A stretch of DNA of 64,000 nt, taken from positions 2,604,001-2,668,000 of the forward strand of contig NZ_CP070491.1 in assembly GCF_016925495.1 (NCBI RefSeq). Direction: 5' to 3'. The stretch is from Methylococcus sp. EFPC2 (GTDB lineage: Bacteria; Pseudomonadota; Gammaproteobacteria; Methylococcales; Methylococcaceae). The translations under genes were made by a program, and so were the position numbers. The stretch's first letter is position 1, and each line of letters begins with the position of its first letter. Positions 10,739-19,858 of this stretch are shown here, piece after piece. The notes under the pieces are model-generated. The model was not told the origin of the DNA and did no database searches. It saw only the letters and a list, made by a program, of their open reading frames with translations.

Positions 10739-10820
10739 TACCCCCAAAAACCTAACTATCGGGGCATACCGGGTTACACAGGATATTCGCACAAGCTTTA
10801 GGCTGGAAACCTTATAAACG

Positions 10821-10965
10821 CCATAAGGTATAACCGGCTCTATCGGGCTCCGCCGTATGGGAAACGGGATTATCACGCCGGATATCGGCATGGGCTGGTT
10901 CGATAAGGCAAGCATTTATTCCCGCCTGGATTTTTGGCGGATCGCCCTGGCGGGCATCCGCCCTA
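10821..10965 (-). repeat. Dispersed repeat R1, copy b
   Basis: Reverse-oriented copy of R1, 145 bp. Read on the minus strand it begins TAGGGCGGATGCCCG-CCA-GGGCGATCCGCC, matching the left hairpin of copy a. It continues with a body close to copies c and d (AATAAATGCTTGCCTTATCGA...GATATCCG...ATCCCGTTTC) and ends with the CGATAGAGCCGG motif. It sits between the excalibur gene and the GNAT gene and interrupts neither. Confidence 0.75.
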
Positions 10966-10995
10966 TGTGACTACGCTCTCCATGAGATAGCAGGA

Positions 10996-11463
10996 ATGAA
11001 CATCGTCGATCTTAGATACGAGCAAGACTACATACCCACGCTGGCCGAATGGCATCACCGGGAATGGGCGCATTTGAATCCCGGCGGCAGCGTTGAGAAG
11101 CGCGTGGAGAAAATGCAGGCCTATCTGAGCGACGAACTCATGCCCAGCATGTACGTGTGCAAGGAGGGCGATACCCTGCTGGGATCGGCCGGCCTGTTGA
11201 GGAACGACATGGATACCAAGATGGAGCTTACGCCGTGGCTGGCCAGCGTCTACGTGGCCGAAGAACACCGAAACCGTGGTATCGGCACGGCCCTGGTCCA
11301 ACATGTGGTCAATGTGGCAAGAGCAGCGGGATACCCGAACCTGTATTTGCTCACGCCGAACAAGGAAAGCTTTTATCAAGCGAGGGGATGGTTCACTATT
11401 TCCAAGGAACCGTACCGTGAAGAACCGGTCACCGTCATGCAGCTTCAATTGCAAGATCGCTAA
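10996..11463 (+). CDS. GNAT family N-acetyltransferase
   Basis: A 155-residue acetyltransferase. The central strand LTPWLASVYVAEEHRNRGIGTAL (read in two parts at about residues 78-100) contains the acetyl-CoA pyrophosphate-binding motif RNRGIG. The C-terminal part has the FYQARGWF segment typical of the GNAT fold. The substrate is unknown. The ATG lies just downstream of repeat R1b. Cytochrome b561 follows 24 bases later on the same strand, but no functional link is evident. Confidence 0.88.
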   Translation: MNIVDLRYEQDYIPTLAEWHHREWAHLNPGGSVEKRVEKMQAYLSDELMPSMYVCKEGDTLLGSAGLLRNDMDTKMELTPWLASVYVAEEHRNRGIGTALVQHVVNVARAAGYPNLYLLTPNKESFYQARGWFTISKEPYREEPVTVMQLQLQDR

Positions 11464-11487
11464 GGCGTAGCCTCTCGGAGCAATACC

Positions 11488-12036
11488 ATGAACTGGCGAA
11501 ATAACGCAGACCGCTACGGCGCGCTGTCCATAGGACTCCACTGGCTGATGGTGCTGTTGCTCGCAGCGGTTTATGCCTGCATAGAACTGCGCGAGCTGTT
11601 CCCCAAAGGCAGCGATCCGCGCGAGGCGCTGAAAACCTGGCACTTCATGCTGGGCTTGTCGGTTCTGGCCTTGGTCCTGCTGCGTTTGGGGATGCGCATG
11701 ACGGGGCCCATCCCCCGCATCGTGCCCGAGCCGCCGGCCTGGCAGAAAGCATCCGGCAAGCTGATGCACTTCGCGCTCTACGCGCTCATGATCGCCATGC
11801 CGCTGGGCGGGTGGCTGATACTCGGCGCGGAAGGCAAGCCGATTCCATTCTTCGGCCTGCAATTGCCGGCGCTCACCGATGCGAACAAACAACTCGCGGA
11901 ATTGGCCGAGGAAATCCACGAGGCCGGCGGCACGATCGGATACGTCCTCGTCGGCCTGCATACGGTGGCCGCCTTGTTTCACCACTACGTACTGCGGGAT
12001 AACACGCTCCGGCGCATGCTTCCGAACAGGGATTGA
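11488..12036 (+). CDS. Cytochrome b561 family protein
   Basis: A 182-residue inner-membrane di-haem b cytochrome of the bacterial CybB type. It has four hydrophobic segments. Candidate haem-ligand histidines are in GLHWLMVLL (about residue 18), KTWHFMLG (about 52), LMHFALYALM (about 92) and VGLHTVAALFHHYV (about 157-166). The MHFALYALMIAMPLGGW segment and the LHTVAALFHHY ending are characteristic. Such proteins transfer electrons between quinol and periplasmic acceptors such as superoxide. Confidence 0.92.
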   Translation: MNWRNNADRYGALSIGLHWLMVLLLAAVYACIELRELFPKGSDPREALKTWHFMLGLSVLALVLLRLGMRMTGPIPRIVPEPPAWQKASGKLMHFALYALMIAMPLGGWLILGAEGKPIPFFGLQLPALTDANKQLAELAEEIHEAGGTIGYVLVGLHTVAALFHHYVLRDNTLRRMLPNRD

Positions 12037-12245
12037 AGCGGCAGCCCATCTGCGCCGCCCTCACCTGCTCCGCAACTCGGCGGCTCGTAGACCGAGCTGC
12101 CGGACGGCCGCTGAACTCCACATCACTGCGGGCTTAACGGCTCCATCGACTCACTGGACGAACGACGCCGGGCTGAGTGACTATTAGCCTGGGAAGGACC
12201 GGCTGGCGGTCATCAAACTACTCATCCGTATCCAGGGACACTCGC

Positions 12246-13220
12246 ATGCGCAACGCCACGCTTGTTCGCTTGTTCGCCGCGCTGGCCGTCATCCTTATCG
12301 TCGGCGCGATATCGTGGTCTTTATGGAATCAGCATCAACAGGATGCCGGGTTGCAAGGCTTCGCCGTCGGAAACGGCCGGCTGGAAGCCCGCCAAGTGGA
12401 CGTGGCTCTCAAATTTGCCGGCAAACTGATGTCCGTCGTGCCCAAAGAGGGCGACGACGTCAAGGCCGGAGACGAACTGGCGCGGGTGGAAAGCTTCGAA
12501 CTGCAGGCCCAGTTGCGCGCTGCCGAGGCCGCGAAAGACGCGGCGACCGAAGCCATGCACGGCGCGCAGGAGCAGGTGCGGCTGCGTCAGGTCGAAGTGG
12601 GCTTCGCACAGCGCGACATGGAACGGGTGCAGGAACTGGCGGACAAGAACCTGGCACCCCGGCAACTGCTGGACCAGAACCGGACGGCCTGGCAACGCGC
12701 GGTGCAGGAACAACTGGAAGCCAGCGAGGCATTGCAGAAAAGCATGGCGGCGATCGCCGAGGCCGATGCCAGGATCGCCGAAGTCCGCTCCCTCCTCCAA
12801 GACACCCAGCTCACCGCCCCGCGCGACGCCCGCGTGCTCTACCGATTGGCCGAGCCCGGCGAAGTGCTGAAGGAAGGCGGCAAGGTATTCACCCTGATCG
12901 ACTTGGCGGACGTCTACATGATCGTCTACCTCCCCGAAAAGGAAGCCGGCCGCATCGCCGTCGGCGCGGAGGCCCAGATACGGATCGACGCCTGGCCCGA
13001 CCAACCACTGCGGGCGCATGTGAGCTTCGTCTCACCGCAAGCGCAGTTCACCCCCAAACAGGTGGAAACCCGGGCCGAGCGGGAAAAGCTGAGCTTCCGC
13101 GTGAAAGTTCAACTGGACACCGATCCGATGAATCAACTTCAGGCCTGGATCAAGCCCGGCCTGCCGGGCGTCGCGCTGATACGCCTGGATCCGGAGCGCC
13201 CGTGGCCTAAGACCCCATGA
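12246..13220 (+). CDS. yhiI: HlyD/YhiI-type membrane fusion protein of an ABC exporter
   Basis: A periplasmic adaptor anchored by one N-terminal membrane segment (FAALAVILIVGAISWSLW). After the anchor come a biotinyl-lipoyl-like half (GRLEARQVDVALKFAGKL), a long alpha-helical hairpin (about residues 85-195), and a second lipoyl half with LTAPRDARVLYRLAEPGEVL. I take ATG 12246, with AGGGA upstream; a GTG at 12177 would add 23 non-conserved residues. The stop overlaps the next gene by four bases. The order adaptor, double-ATPase/permease, permease equals yhiI-rbbA-yhhJ of E. coli. Confidence 0.9.
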   Translation: MRNATLVRLFAALAVILIVGAISWSLWNQHQQDAGLQGFAVGNGRLEARQVDVALKFAGKLMSVVPKEGDDVKAGDELARVESFELQAQLRAAEAAKDAATEAMHGAQEQVRLRQVEVGFAQRDMERVQELADKNLAPRQLLDQNRTAWQRAVQEQLEASEALQKSMAAIAEADARIAEVRSLLQDTQLTAPRDARVLYRLAEPGEVLKEGGKVFTLIDLADVYMIVYLPEKEAGRIAVGAEAQIRIDAWPDQPLRAHVSFVSPQAQFTPKQVETRAEREKLSFRVKVQLDTDPMNQLQAWIKPGLPGVALIRLDPERPWPKTP

Positions 13221-15946
13221 CGGATACCTGTGCCGTCGCGGTATCCGACGTCGGCCATCGCTATCGGCGCAGGCCGGTATTAGACGGCATTACGCTCGAG
13301 TTCACACGGGGCGAACTGGCCTGCTTCGTCGGCCCGGACGGCGTGGGCAAATCCACCCTGCTGGGCCTGATCGCCGGGGTGCGCCGACTGCAGCGGGGAC
13401 GCATCGAAATACTGGGCACCGACTTGGCGCGCACGCCCGGCGGCACCCTCGCCCAGCGCATCGCCTACATGCCGCAGGGATTGGGGCAGAATCTCTATCC
13501 ATCCTTGTCGGTGCGGGAAAACGTCGAGTTCTTCGGCCGTTTGTTCGGGCTGCCGTCCGCCATCCGCGCCCGGCGCATCGCCATCCTGCTGGCGGCCACC
13601 GGCATGGAAGCCTTCGCCGACCGCGCGGCCGGCCAGTTGTCCGGCGGCATGAAACAGAAGCTGGGGCTGTGCTGCGCCCTGATCCACGATCCGGACTTGC
13701 TGATCCTCGACGAGCCCACCACCGGCGTCGATCCGTTGTCGCGCCGGCAATTCTGGGAGCTGATCGATCGCATACGCGGGCAGCGACCGGACATGACCGT
13801 GCTGGCGGCAACGGCCTATATGGAAGAGGCCGAGCGCTTCGACCGCATCGCCGCCATGAACGCTGGCCGGGTATTGGCTTGCGGCACGCCGGCCGAGCTG
13901 AAGGCGCGAACCGGTGCGGCAACGATGGAGGAAGTTTTCATCGCCCTGCTGCCGGAACAACCGCGCGGCGGCAGCCGGCGGCCGCCCCCGCCACGCTGCT
14001 ACTACGACGGTGAAGTCGCCATCGAAGCGCGCGGGCTGGCGAAAAGCTTCAACGGCTTCACGGCCGTGCAGGACGTGAGTTTTTCCATCCAGAAAGGCGA
14101 GATCTTCGGCTTCCTGGGGTCCAACGGCTGCGGCAAGACCACCACCATGAAGATGCTCACCGGCCTCCTGCCGCCGAGCGCCGGCACCGCCCTGCTGTTC
14201 GGCAAGACCCTGGACGCCGCGGACCAGGCCACGCGGCGGCGGGTGGGATTCATGTCGCAGTCGTTCTCGCTCTACGGCGAGCTCAGCGTCGCCGCCAACC
14301 TGGCGCTGCATGCCCATTTGTTCGGCTTGCCGCCGGCCGGGGTCCGGGAACGCGTCGCGGAACTGTGCCGGGAAATGGATCTGAGCCGGCATCTGGACAC
14401 GCGGGCGGAAGACCTGCCGCTGGGTATACGCCAGAGATTGTCGCTAGCCGTGGCCTGGATACACCGCCCGGAGCTGCTGATCCTGGACGAACCCACCTCC
14501 GGGGTGGACCCGCTCGCGCGGGATCGCTTCTGGGAATTGCTGATCGGGCTGTCCAGACGGCAAGGGGTGACCATCTTCCTATCCACGCATTTCATGAACG
14601 AGGCGGCGCGCTGCGACCGCATATCCTTCATGCACGCCGGGCGGGTGCTGGCCCAGGGCACCGTCGAAGAGCTGACCCGCGGATTCGGCGCGCACGGCCT
14701 GGAAGCGGCTTTCATCGACGCGTTGGAGCGGGCGCAGACGCCGACCAGGCCCCGGCAGACCGGCGAGGACGCGACGGCCTTTCGGCCGGCCGGACAAGCC
14801 GGGGTCGAGGCTAGCGCCCGGTTCAGCCCCCGCCGCTGGTGGGCTTTCGCCCGGCGGGAGGGTCTGGAAGTGCGGCGCGACACCATCCGCCTGTCTTTCG
14901 CTCTGCTCGGCCCCTTGCTGCTGATGGTGGTCATGGGCTACGGCATCTCCCTCGATGTGGAGAAGCTCCCCTATGCGGCGCTGGATTACGACCGCAGCCC
15001 GGAAAGCCGCCGCTATCTCGATCAGTTCGGCGCCTCGCGCTATTTCCGCCAGGAACCGGAGCTGCGCGACGAGCCGGACCGGCAAAGCCGGCTCCAAGCG
15101 GGACAAATCGCGCTGGCCGTGGAAATACCCGCCGGCTTCGGGCGAGACATCCATGCCGGCCGCGAACCGGAAGCGGGTTTGTTCATCGACGGGGCGATAC
15201 CATTCCGGGCCGAGACACTGAAGGGTTACGCGGAGCAGATCCATGCCGGCTACCTGGACGAGCTGGCGCGGGACGGCGTCGTGCCCGAACCGGCGGAAGC
15301 ACCTTACCGGCTGGAAACGCGGTTCTGGTACAACCCGGACTTCAAAAGCCGGATCGCGCTCACGCCCGGCGTCATCGGCATCCTGCTGGCGGTCATCCCC
15401 GCCATCCTGACGGCCGTCGGCATCGTGCGGGAAAAGGAGTTGGGCAGCATCGTCAATCTTTATGCGACGCCGGCCACCAAGATCGAATTCCTGCTCGGCA
15501 AGCAATGGCCTTATCTACTGCTGGGCCTGATCAATGCGTCGAGCATGACGGCCCTGGCCGTGAGCCTGTTCGGCATATCGATCCGCGGCGATCCCTGGGC
15601 CCTGGCGCTGGGAACGTCCCTGTATGTGGCGGCCACCAGCGGCTTCGGTCTGCTCGTTTCCTGCTTCACGCGCACCCAGATCGCCGCCTTGTTCGCCGCC
15701 CTGCTGCTGACGCTCTTGCCCGCCATCAACTTCTCCGGCTTCCTGTCCCCGGCCTCGTCGCTCGTGGGCGGAGCCAGGGTGTTCGGAACCCTCATGCCGG
15801 CCAGTTATTTCCTCAGGATCGCCAACGGGGTTTACACCAAAGGCTTGGGCTTGGCCGATTTGGGGTCTGATTTCCTGGCCCTCGGCGGTTTCTACCTCGT
15901 ATTCCTGGGCTTGAGCTGGGCCTTGCTGCAGAGCCGGCAGGCATGA
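13217..15946 (+). CDS. rbbA: RbbA-like ABC exporter: two ATPase domains fused to a permease
   Basis: A 909-residue fusion. The first ABC domain (about 5-235) has Walker A GPDGVGKST, signature LSGGMKQ and Walker B LLILDEPTTGVDP. The second (about 265-505) has Walker A GSNGCGKTT and Walker B LLILDEPTSGVDP, but its signature is degenerate (LPLGIRQRL). The remainder (about 545-909) is an ABC-2 type permease with one N-terminal membrane helix, a large periplasmic domain and about five C-terminal helices. RbbA in E. coli has been described as ribosome-associated, but this architecture and its neighbours fit an exporter partnered with the adaptor before it and the permease after it, both overlapping by four bases. 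Confidence 0.92.
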   Translation: MTDTCAVAVSDVGHRYRRRPVLDGITLEFTRGELACFVGPDGVGKSTLLGLIAGVRRLQRGRIEILGTDLARTPGGTLAQRIAYMPQGLGQNLYPSLSVRENVEFFGRLFGLPSAIRARRIAILLAATGMEAFADRAAGQLSGGMKQKLGLCCALIHDPDLLILDEPTTGVDPLSRRQFWELIDRIRGQRPDMTVLAATAYMEEAERFDRIAAMNAGRVLACGTPAELKARTGAATMEEVFIALLPEQPRGGSRRPPPPRCYYDGEVAIEARGLAKSFNGFTAVQDVSFSIQKGEIFGFLGSNGCGKTTTMKMLTGLLPPSAGTALLFGKTLDAADQATRRRVGFMSQSFSLYGELSVAANLALHAHLFGLPPAGVRERVAELCREMDLSRHLDTRAEDLPLGIRQRLSLAVAWIHRPELLILDEPTSGVDPLARDRFWELLIGLSRRQGVTIFLSTHFMNEAARCDRISFMHAGRVLAQGTVEELTRGFGAHGLEAAFIDALERAQTPTRPRQTGEDATAFRPAGQAGVEASARFSPRRWWAFARREGLEVRRDTIRLSFALLGPLLLMVVMGYGISLDVEKLPYAALDYDRSPESRRYLDQFGASRYFRQEPELRDEPDRQSRLQAGQIALAVEIPAGFGRDIHAGREPEAGLFIDGAIPFRAETLKGYAEQIHAGYLDELARDGVVPEPAEAPYRLETRFWYNPDFKSRIALTPGVIGILLAVIPAILTAVGIVREKELGSIVNLYATPATKIEFLLGKQWPYLLLGLINASSMTALAVSLFGISIRGDPWALALGTSLYVAATSGFGLLVSCFTRTQIAALFAALLLTLLPAINFSGFLSPASSLVGGARVFGTLMPASYFLRIANGVYTKGLGLADLGSDFLALGGFYLVFLGLSWALLQSRQA

Positions 15947-17073
15947 GCCGGCCGCGTCTGCGCACGATATTCCACTTGGGACTCAAGGAATTGCGGGCTT
16001 TGAGGCACGACTTGGCCATGCTGGTGCTGATCGTTTACGGCTTCACCGTGATGATTTACGTCCCGGCGCGCAACGGCATGCTGGAACTGCGCAACGCGAC
16101 CGTCGCGGTGGTGGACGAAGACCGCTCACAGCTCGCCGCGCGACTGACCGACGCCCTGCGTCCGCCTTTTTTCCGGCCCCCGGTGCACTTGGACGACAGG
16201 CGGATGTCCGAAGCGCTGGACCGGGGGCGGTTTTCCTTCGTGCTGGACATACCACCCCGTTTCGAAGCGGATGTGCTGGCCGGACGGCAGCCCGCCTTGC
16301 AGCTAAATGTCGACGCCACAGCCATGAGCCATGCCGGGATAGGCTCGTATTACATCGCCTCCATCCTCAAACAGGAGGTCGCGGCCTATCTGCATCCGGG
16401 CGAACACGAGCCGTCCGCCGCCACCGCGGCGATACGGCTGGAGTTCAACGAAAACCGCTATGACAGCTGGTTTCTGGGCGTCATGATGATGATCAACGTC
16501 ATCAACCTCCTGGCCATCGTCATCACCGGGGCGGCACTGATACGCGAGCGCGAGCACGGCACGCTGGAGCATTTGCTGGTCATGCCGGTTTCCCCGCTGG
16601 AAATCATGCTGGCCAAGATTTGGGCGAACGGCCTGGTCGTCCTGCTGGCCGTCGGCGTCGCGCTGCAAGTCATTGTGCGCGGCGCCCTCGGCGCCCCGCT
16701 TCTGGGCTCGACCCCACTGTTCATGGCGGCCACCGCGCTCTATCTGTTCGCCGCCACCTCCATCGGCATATTCCTCGCGACCGTGGCCCGCTCCATGCCG
16801 CAACTCGGCCTGCTGAGCATACTCGTGGTTTTTCCCATCACCACGCTGTCCGGCAACACCACGCCGCTGGACAGCATGCCCGAAGCGATCCAGCGCATCA
16901 TGGCCTGCTCGCCCTCCACGCATTTCGTGAAAATCGCCCAGGCCGTGCTTTACCGGGGCGCGGGCGTCGATCTGGTCTGGCAGGAAATGGCTTGGGTGGC
17001 CGGCATAGGCTCGGTGTTCTTCCTCGCCGCGCTGCTGCGCTTCCGGCGCACGGTGAGCGTGGCCATCGGGTAG
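15943..17073 (+). CDS. yhhJ: ABC-2 type permease, YhhJ-like
   Basis: A 376-residue transporter permease with one membrane helix near the N-terminus (LAMLVLIVYGFTVMIYV), a periplasmic domain of about 140 residues, and five C-terminal helices including the ABC-2 signature around LIREREHGTLEHLLVMPVSP. It overlaps the fused ATPase/permease gene by four bases and completes the exporter, presumably pairing with the permease half of the fused protein. The exported compound is unknown. The 288 bases after it contain no gene I can recognise. Confidence 0.92.
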   Translation: MSRPRLRTIFHLGLKELRALRHDLAMLVLIVYGFTVMIYVPARNGMLELRNATVAVVDEDRSQLAARLTDALRPPFFRPPVHLDDRRMSEALDRGRFSFVLDIPPRFEADVLAGRQPALQLNVDATAMSHAGIGSYYIASILKQEVAAYLHPGEHEPSAATAAIRLEFNENRYDSWFLGVMMMINVINLLAIVITGAALIREREHGTLEHLLVMPVSPLEIMLAKIWANGLVVLLAVGVALQVIVRGALGAPLLGSTPLFMAATALYLFAATSIGIFLATVARSMPQLGLLSILVVFPITTLSGNTTPLDSMPEAIQRIMACSPSTHFVKIAQAVLYRGAGVDLVWQEMAWVAGIGSVFFLAALLRFRRTVSVAIG

Positions 17074-17361
17074 CGAGCGGGCGGCTGTCCACGCGAAGAG
17101 CTGCGGTGAAATTGACGCTGAAGCCGGTGGCGGGCTACGATCACGGCTCCGCCAAGGATTTAGGAAATCATCATCCGGATCGGCAAGGTGGGATGAGCAC
17201 GCAGCGGAGCCCGGGACAGAGTCGGTTTCCACGGCGCGCGCCTGTCCGCTAGCCCGCGCGTTTGTTTCAGCGGGTGTCTTCTTGCCCATCACCGGGCCGC
17301 ATTTCCGTCCTTCCGGAACCTAGTTCATCCGGTCCCTTACCCTTCCCCTACTGGAGCTACC

Positions 17362-18144
17362 GTGGCCCAATTGATGTTTTACGAGCGCCCCATCGCACTG
17401 AACCGCGAGCGGCACAAGGATCTGCGCCTAAAGGTCGTGGAGAACCATTACGCCTTCGCCCGGAATACCAACGCCCTTCCCATCACCAGCACGGAGTTCG
17501 CCGAGGCCTCGCGCGACTATCCCATCGTGTTCGTCGGAGGCGCGGACGGCTCGTTCAATGTCGCCGCACTCGTCGGTCTGCGCGACAATGAAAACCTGCT
17601 GGTCGACGAAAACGGCCATTGGGAGTCCGGCACCTACATCCCGGCCTTCGCACGCCGCTATCCCTTCGTGCTGGCGACGACCGACCATGACGAGCAACTG
17701 ACCGTGTGCGTCGACGAGGTCTATCCCGGCTTGTCGCACGAAGAAGGGCAAGCCTTGTTCGACGAGCACGGCGCCGAATCGGATTACCTGAAGCAGTTGC
17801 TGCAATTCCTGCAACTCTTCCATGCCGAGGCGCAACGGACTTCGGTGTTCGCCAACCGGCTCAAGGAACTGGGACTGCTGGAACCCAAGGTCATCCATGT
17901 CGAACGTAATGGCAAGAAACAGACCATACAGGGCTTATGGACCGTGGACGCACAGCGGCTGCGCGGCATCGACGACGCGCGCGTGACAGAACTGTTCCGC
18001 TCGGGGTATCTGAGCTGGATCGAAGCCCATTTGATCTCGCTGGGCAGCCTGCCCCGCCTGGTGGCGCGGCTGGACGAACACACCCAGGTCAGCGACGAGG
18101 CAGGCCCCGTCGCCCCGCCGGAAGCCCCTGTCGTTACCCACTAG
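17362..18144 (+). CDS. SapC family protein
   Basis: A 260-residue protein of the SapC family, named after a Campylobacter S-layer-associated protein; the role in other bacteria is unknown. Family hallmarks are FVGGADGSFNVAALVGLRDNENL, the segment ending in YIPAFARRYPFVLA, and LWTVDAQRLRGIDDARV...LFRSGYLSWIEAHLISLGSL near the C-terminus. There is no signal peptide. The start is GTG at 17362; an ATG four codons later is also possible. It is monocistronic and convergent with queE. A CCCGG-TTT-CCGGG hairpin right after the stop may be a weak terminator. Confidence 0.88.
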   Translation: MAQLMFYERPIALNRERHKDLRLKVVENHYAFARNTNALPITSTEFAEASRDYPIVFVGGADGSFNVAALVGLRDNENLLVDENGHWESGTYIPAFARRYPFVLATTDHDEQLTVCVDEVYPGLSHEEGQALFDEHGAESDYLKQLLQFLQLFHAEAQRTSVFANRLKELGLLEPKVIHVERNGKKQTIQGLWTVDAQRLRGIDDARVTELFRSGYLSWIEAHLISLGSLPRLVARLDEHTQVSDEAGPVAPPEAPVVTH

Positions 18145-18330
18145 CCCGGTTTCCGGGTTCGGCGCAACTCTCGTGGATTCCGGTTGCCGCAGCCGGTTCC
18201 GCGGGGGCTCCGTCGCCGAGCGGCATCATCCCGGCGATGGATTTCGAGCGTCGCTGGCTGAGGGATACGGGAGCGGGGAACGCTCTTCCGAGGGTGGCCT
18301 TAAAATCACCTAGCGCGGGCTAATCCAGTG

Positions 18331-18972
18331 TCATCTGCCGACCTGATTCCCCCACAGGATTTTGTGCAGCTGAATTTGGAATCTTACCGGCAAGCGGTCG
18401 CGCAAGACCTTTTCCGCCAATTCGGTGGGATCCTGGTAGCCCACGGCCGGTGAAAACAAGACCTCGCACCGGGCGGGGAGATCGTACTGCTGCAGCTTGT
18501 CGATCGCCCAGCGGTAATCCTCGTCGTTCAGAATGACGAACTTGATCTGATCCTTCGGCCCCAGCAGCGCCAGGTTTTCGTAGCGATTGCGCTCGACCTC
18601 GCCCGACGAGGGCGTTTTCAAATCGACGACCTTGACGACACGCGGGTCCACTTCGGAGACGTCGAAGGCCCCGCTGGTTTCCAGCGAAACTTCGTAGCCC
18701 TCGTCGGCCAGGGCCCTCAGCAATTCCGGGCAAGCTTTCTGCGCCAGCGGTTCGCCGCCGGTCACGCAGACGTAGTGCGCACCATGGCTACGCACGCGGT
18801 CCAGTATTTCGGCGATCGACATCTTAGCCCCGCCGCTGAAGGCATACTCGGTGTCGCAGTAGACGCAGCGCAGCGGACAGCCCGTCAGGCGCACGAACAC
18901 CGTGGGCCAGCCGGCGCTGCGGCTTTCGCCCTGCAGGGAGTGGAAAATTTCGGTGATGCGGAGGAGTTGCAA
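18331..18972 (-). CDS. queE: 7-carboxy-7-deazaguanine synthase QueE
   Basis: A radical SAM enzyme that makes 7-carboxy-7-deazaguanine from carboxy-tetrahydropterin in queuosine and 7-deazapurine synthesis. It shows ITEIFHSLQGES at the N-terminus, the 4Fe-4S cluster motif CPLRCVYC, the CVTGGEPL stretch and SLETSG. Family length is about 210 residues. I chose the TTG at 18972 (213 residues), which yields the canonical LRITEIF start. An ATG at 19050 would add 26 arginine- and proline-rich residues and overlap cpoB by 56 bases. Translation is probably coupled to cpoB, whose stop lies 22 bases upstream. Neither queC nor queD is in the window. Confidence 0.9.
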   Translation of the reverse strand: MQLLRITEIFHSLQGESRSAGWPTVFVRLTGCPLRCVYCDTEYAFSGGAKMSIAEILDRVRSHGAHYVCVTGGEPLAQKACPELLRALADEGYEVSLETSGAFDVSEVDPRVVKVVDLKTPSSGEVERNRYENLALLGPKDQIKFVILNDEDYRWAIDKLQQYDLPARCEVLFSPAVGYQDPTELAEKVLRDRLPVRFQIQLHKILWGNQVGR

Positions 18973-18994
18973 GGAAGGAAAGCGCGGGAAGGGC

Positions 18995-19855
18995 TTAATG
19001 CCCTTCCTGCTTGATCTTGGCCAGTTTCTTCTGCGCCTGGGTGGCGGCATTGGTGCCGGGGAAACGCTTGACGACGTCGTTCAGCAGATCGCGCGCCCTG
19101 ACCCATTGTCCGCCGTCGTACTCGATGTAGCCGATTTTGAGCAGGGCGTCCGCGACTCGGCTGCTTTGCGGGTAGTCCCGTATCAGCTTGCGGTAGGCAT
19201 CGCGAGATGCCGTGAAATCGCGTAGCACGTAGTAAGCCTCGCCCATCCAGTAAAGCGCGTTGTCCGCGTTTTCGCCGCCGGGATTGGCCGCCAGGAAGCC
19301 CTTGAACTCGCGTATGGATTCCGGGTATTTGCCGTCCTTGAGCAGATTGAGGCCTTTTTGATAAGCCGCCTGCTTGGCCGCGTTGGGATCCACGGCGGGC
19401 GCCGCGGGAGCCGCCGGCGCTGGAGCGCGTGGTGGCGCCTGAACGACGGGTGGCGGAGGCGGCGCAGCCCCAGCCGGTTCCTCCGCCGGAGCCGGATTCG
19501 GATTCTCCGTCGCAGGCGGCTGCTGACCGGGCGGCAGGCTACCCCTCAGGCGCTGGTCCAGGTCGGTGTACATGGCCGCCTGCTGCTGCTTGGCCAGATC
19601 CAACGCGTGGCTCAGCTCCTCGATCTCGCCGCGCATTCTGAGCACGTCGCCCTGCAACTGCTCGATGCGATTGAGCATTTCCGCCATGGATTCGCCGGAC
19701 AGCCTTTTTTCGAGCTTGGCCACCCGCTCATCCAGGGTGCCGGCGCCGTAGGCCTGATCGAGCACGGGATCGAAGCCTCCGGGACCGGCGGCCTGGACCG
19801 CCGGTCCCGCCAGCAAACCAGCCGCCAAGACGGCGATGGAAATGCGCGGGCTCAT
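18995..19855 (-). CDS. cpoB: Cell division coordinator CpoB (YbgF)
   Basis: A 286-residue periplasmic protein that links TolA-driven outer membrane constriction to peptidoglycan synthesis. It has a signal peptide ending near AVQAAG, an N-terminal coiled coil (about 45-95, with AKLEKRLSGESMAEMLNRIEQ) that mediates trimerisation, a proline/alanine-rich linker (about 110-150), and three TPR repeats (about 160-280) with YQKGLNLLKDGKYPESI and ALYWMGEAYYVLRDF. It starts three bases after the pal stop, as usual at the 3' end of the tol-pal cluster. Confidence 0.95.
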   Translation of the reverse strand: MSPRISIAVLAAGLLAGPAVQAAGPGGFDPVLDQAYGAGTLDERVAKLEKRLSGESMAEMLNRIEQLQGDVLRMRGEIEELSHALDLAKQQQAAMYTDLDQRLRGSLPPGQQPPATENPNPAPAEEPAGAAPPPPPVVQAPPRAPAPAAPAAPAVDPNAAKQAAYQKGLNLLKDGKYPESIREFKGFLAANPGGENADNALYWMGEAYYVLRDFTASRDAYRKLIRDYPQSSRVADALLKIGYIEYDGGQWVRARDLLNDVVKRFPGTNAATQAQKKLAKIKQEGH

Positions 19856-19858
19856 GGC

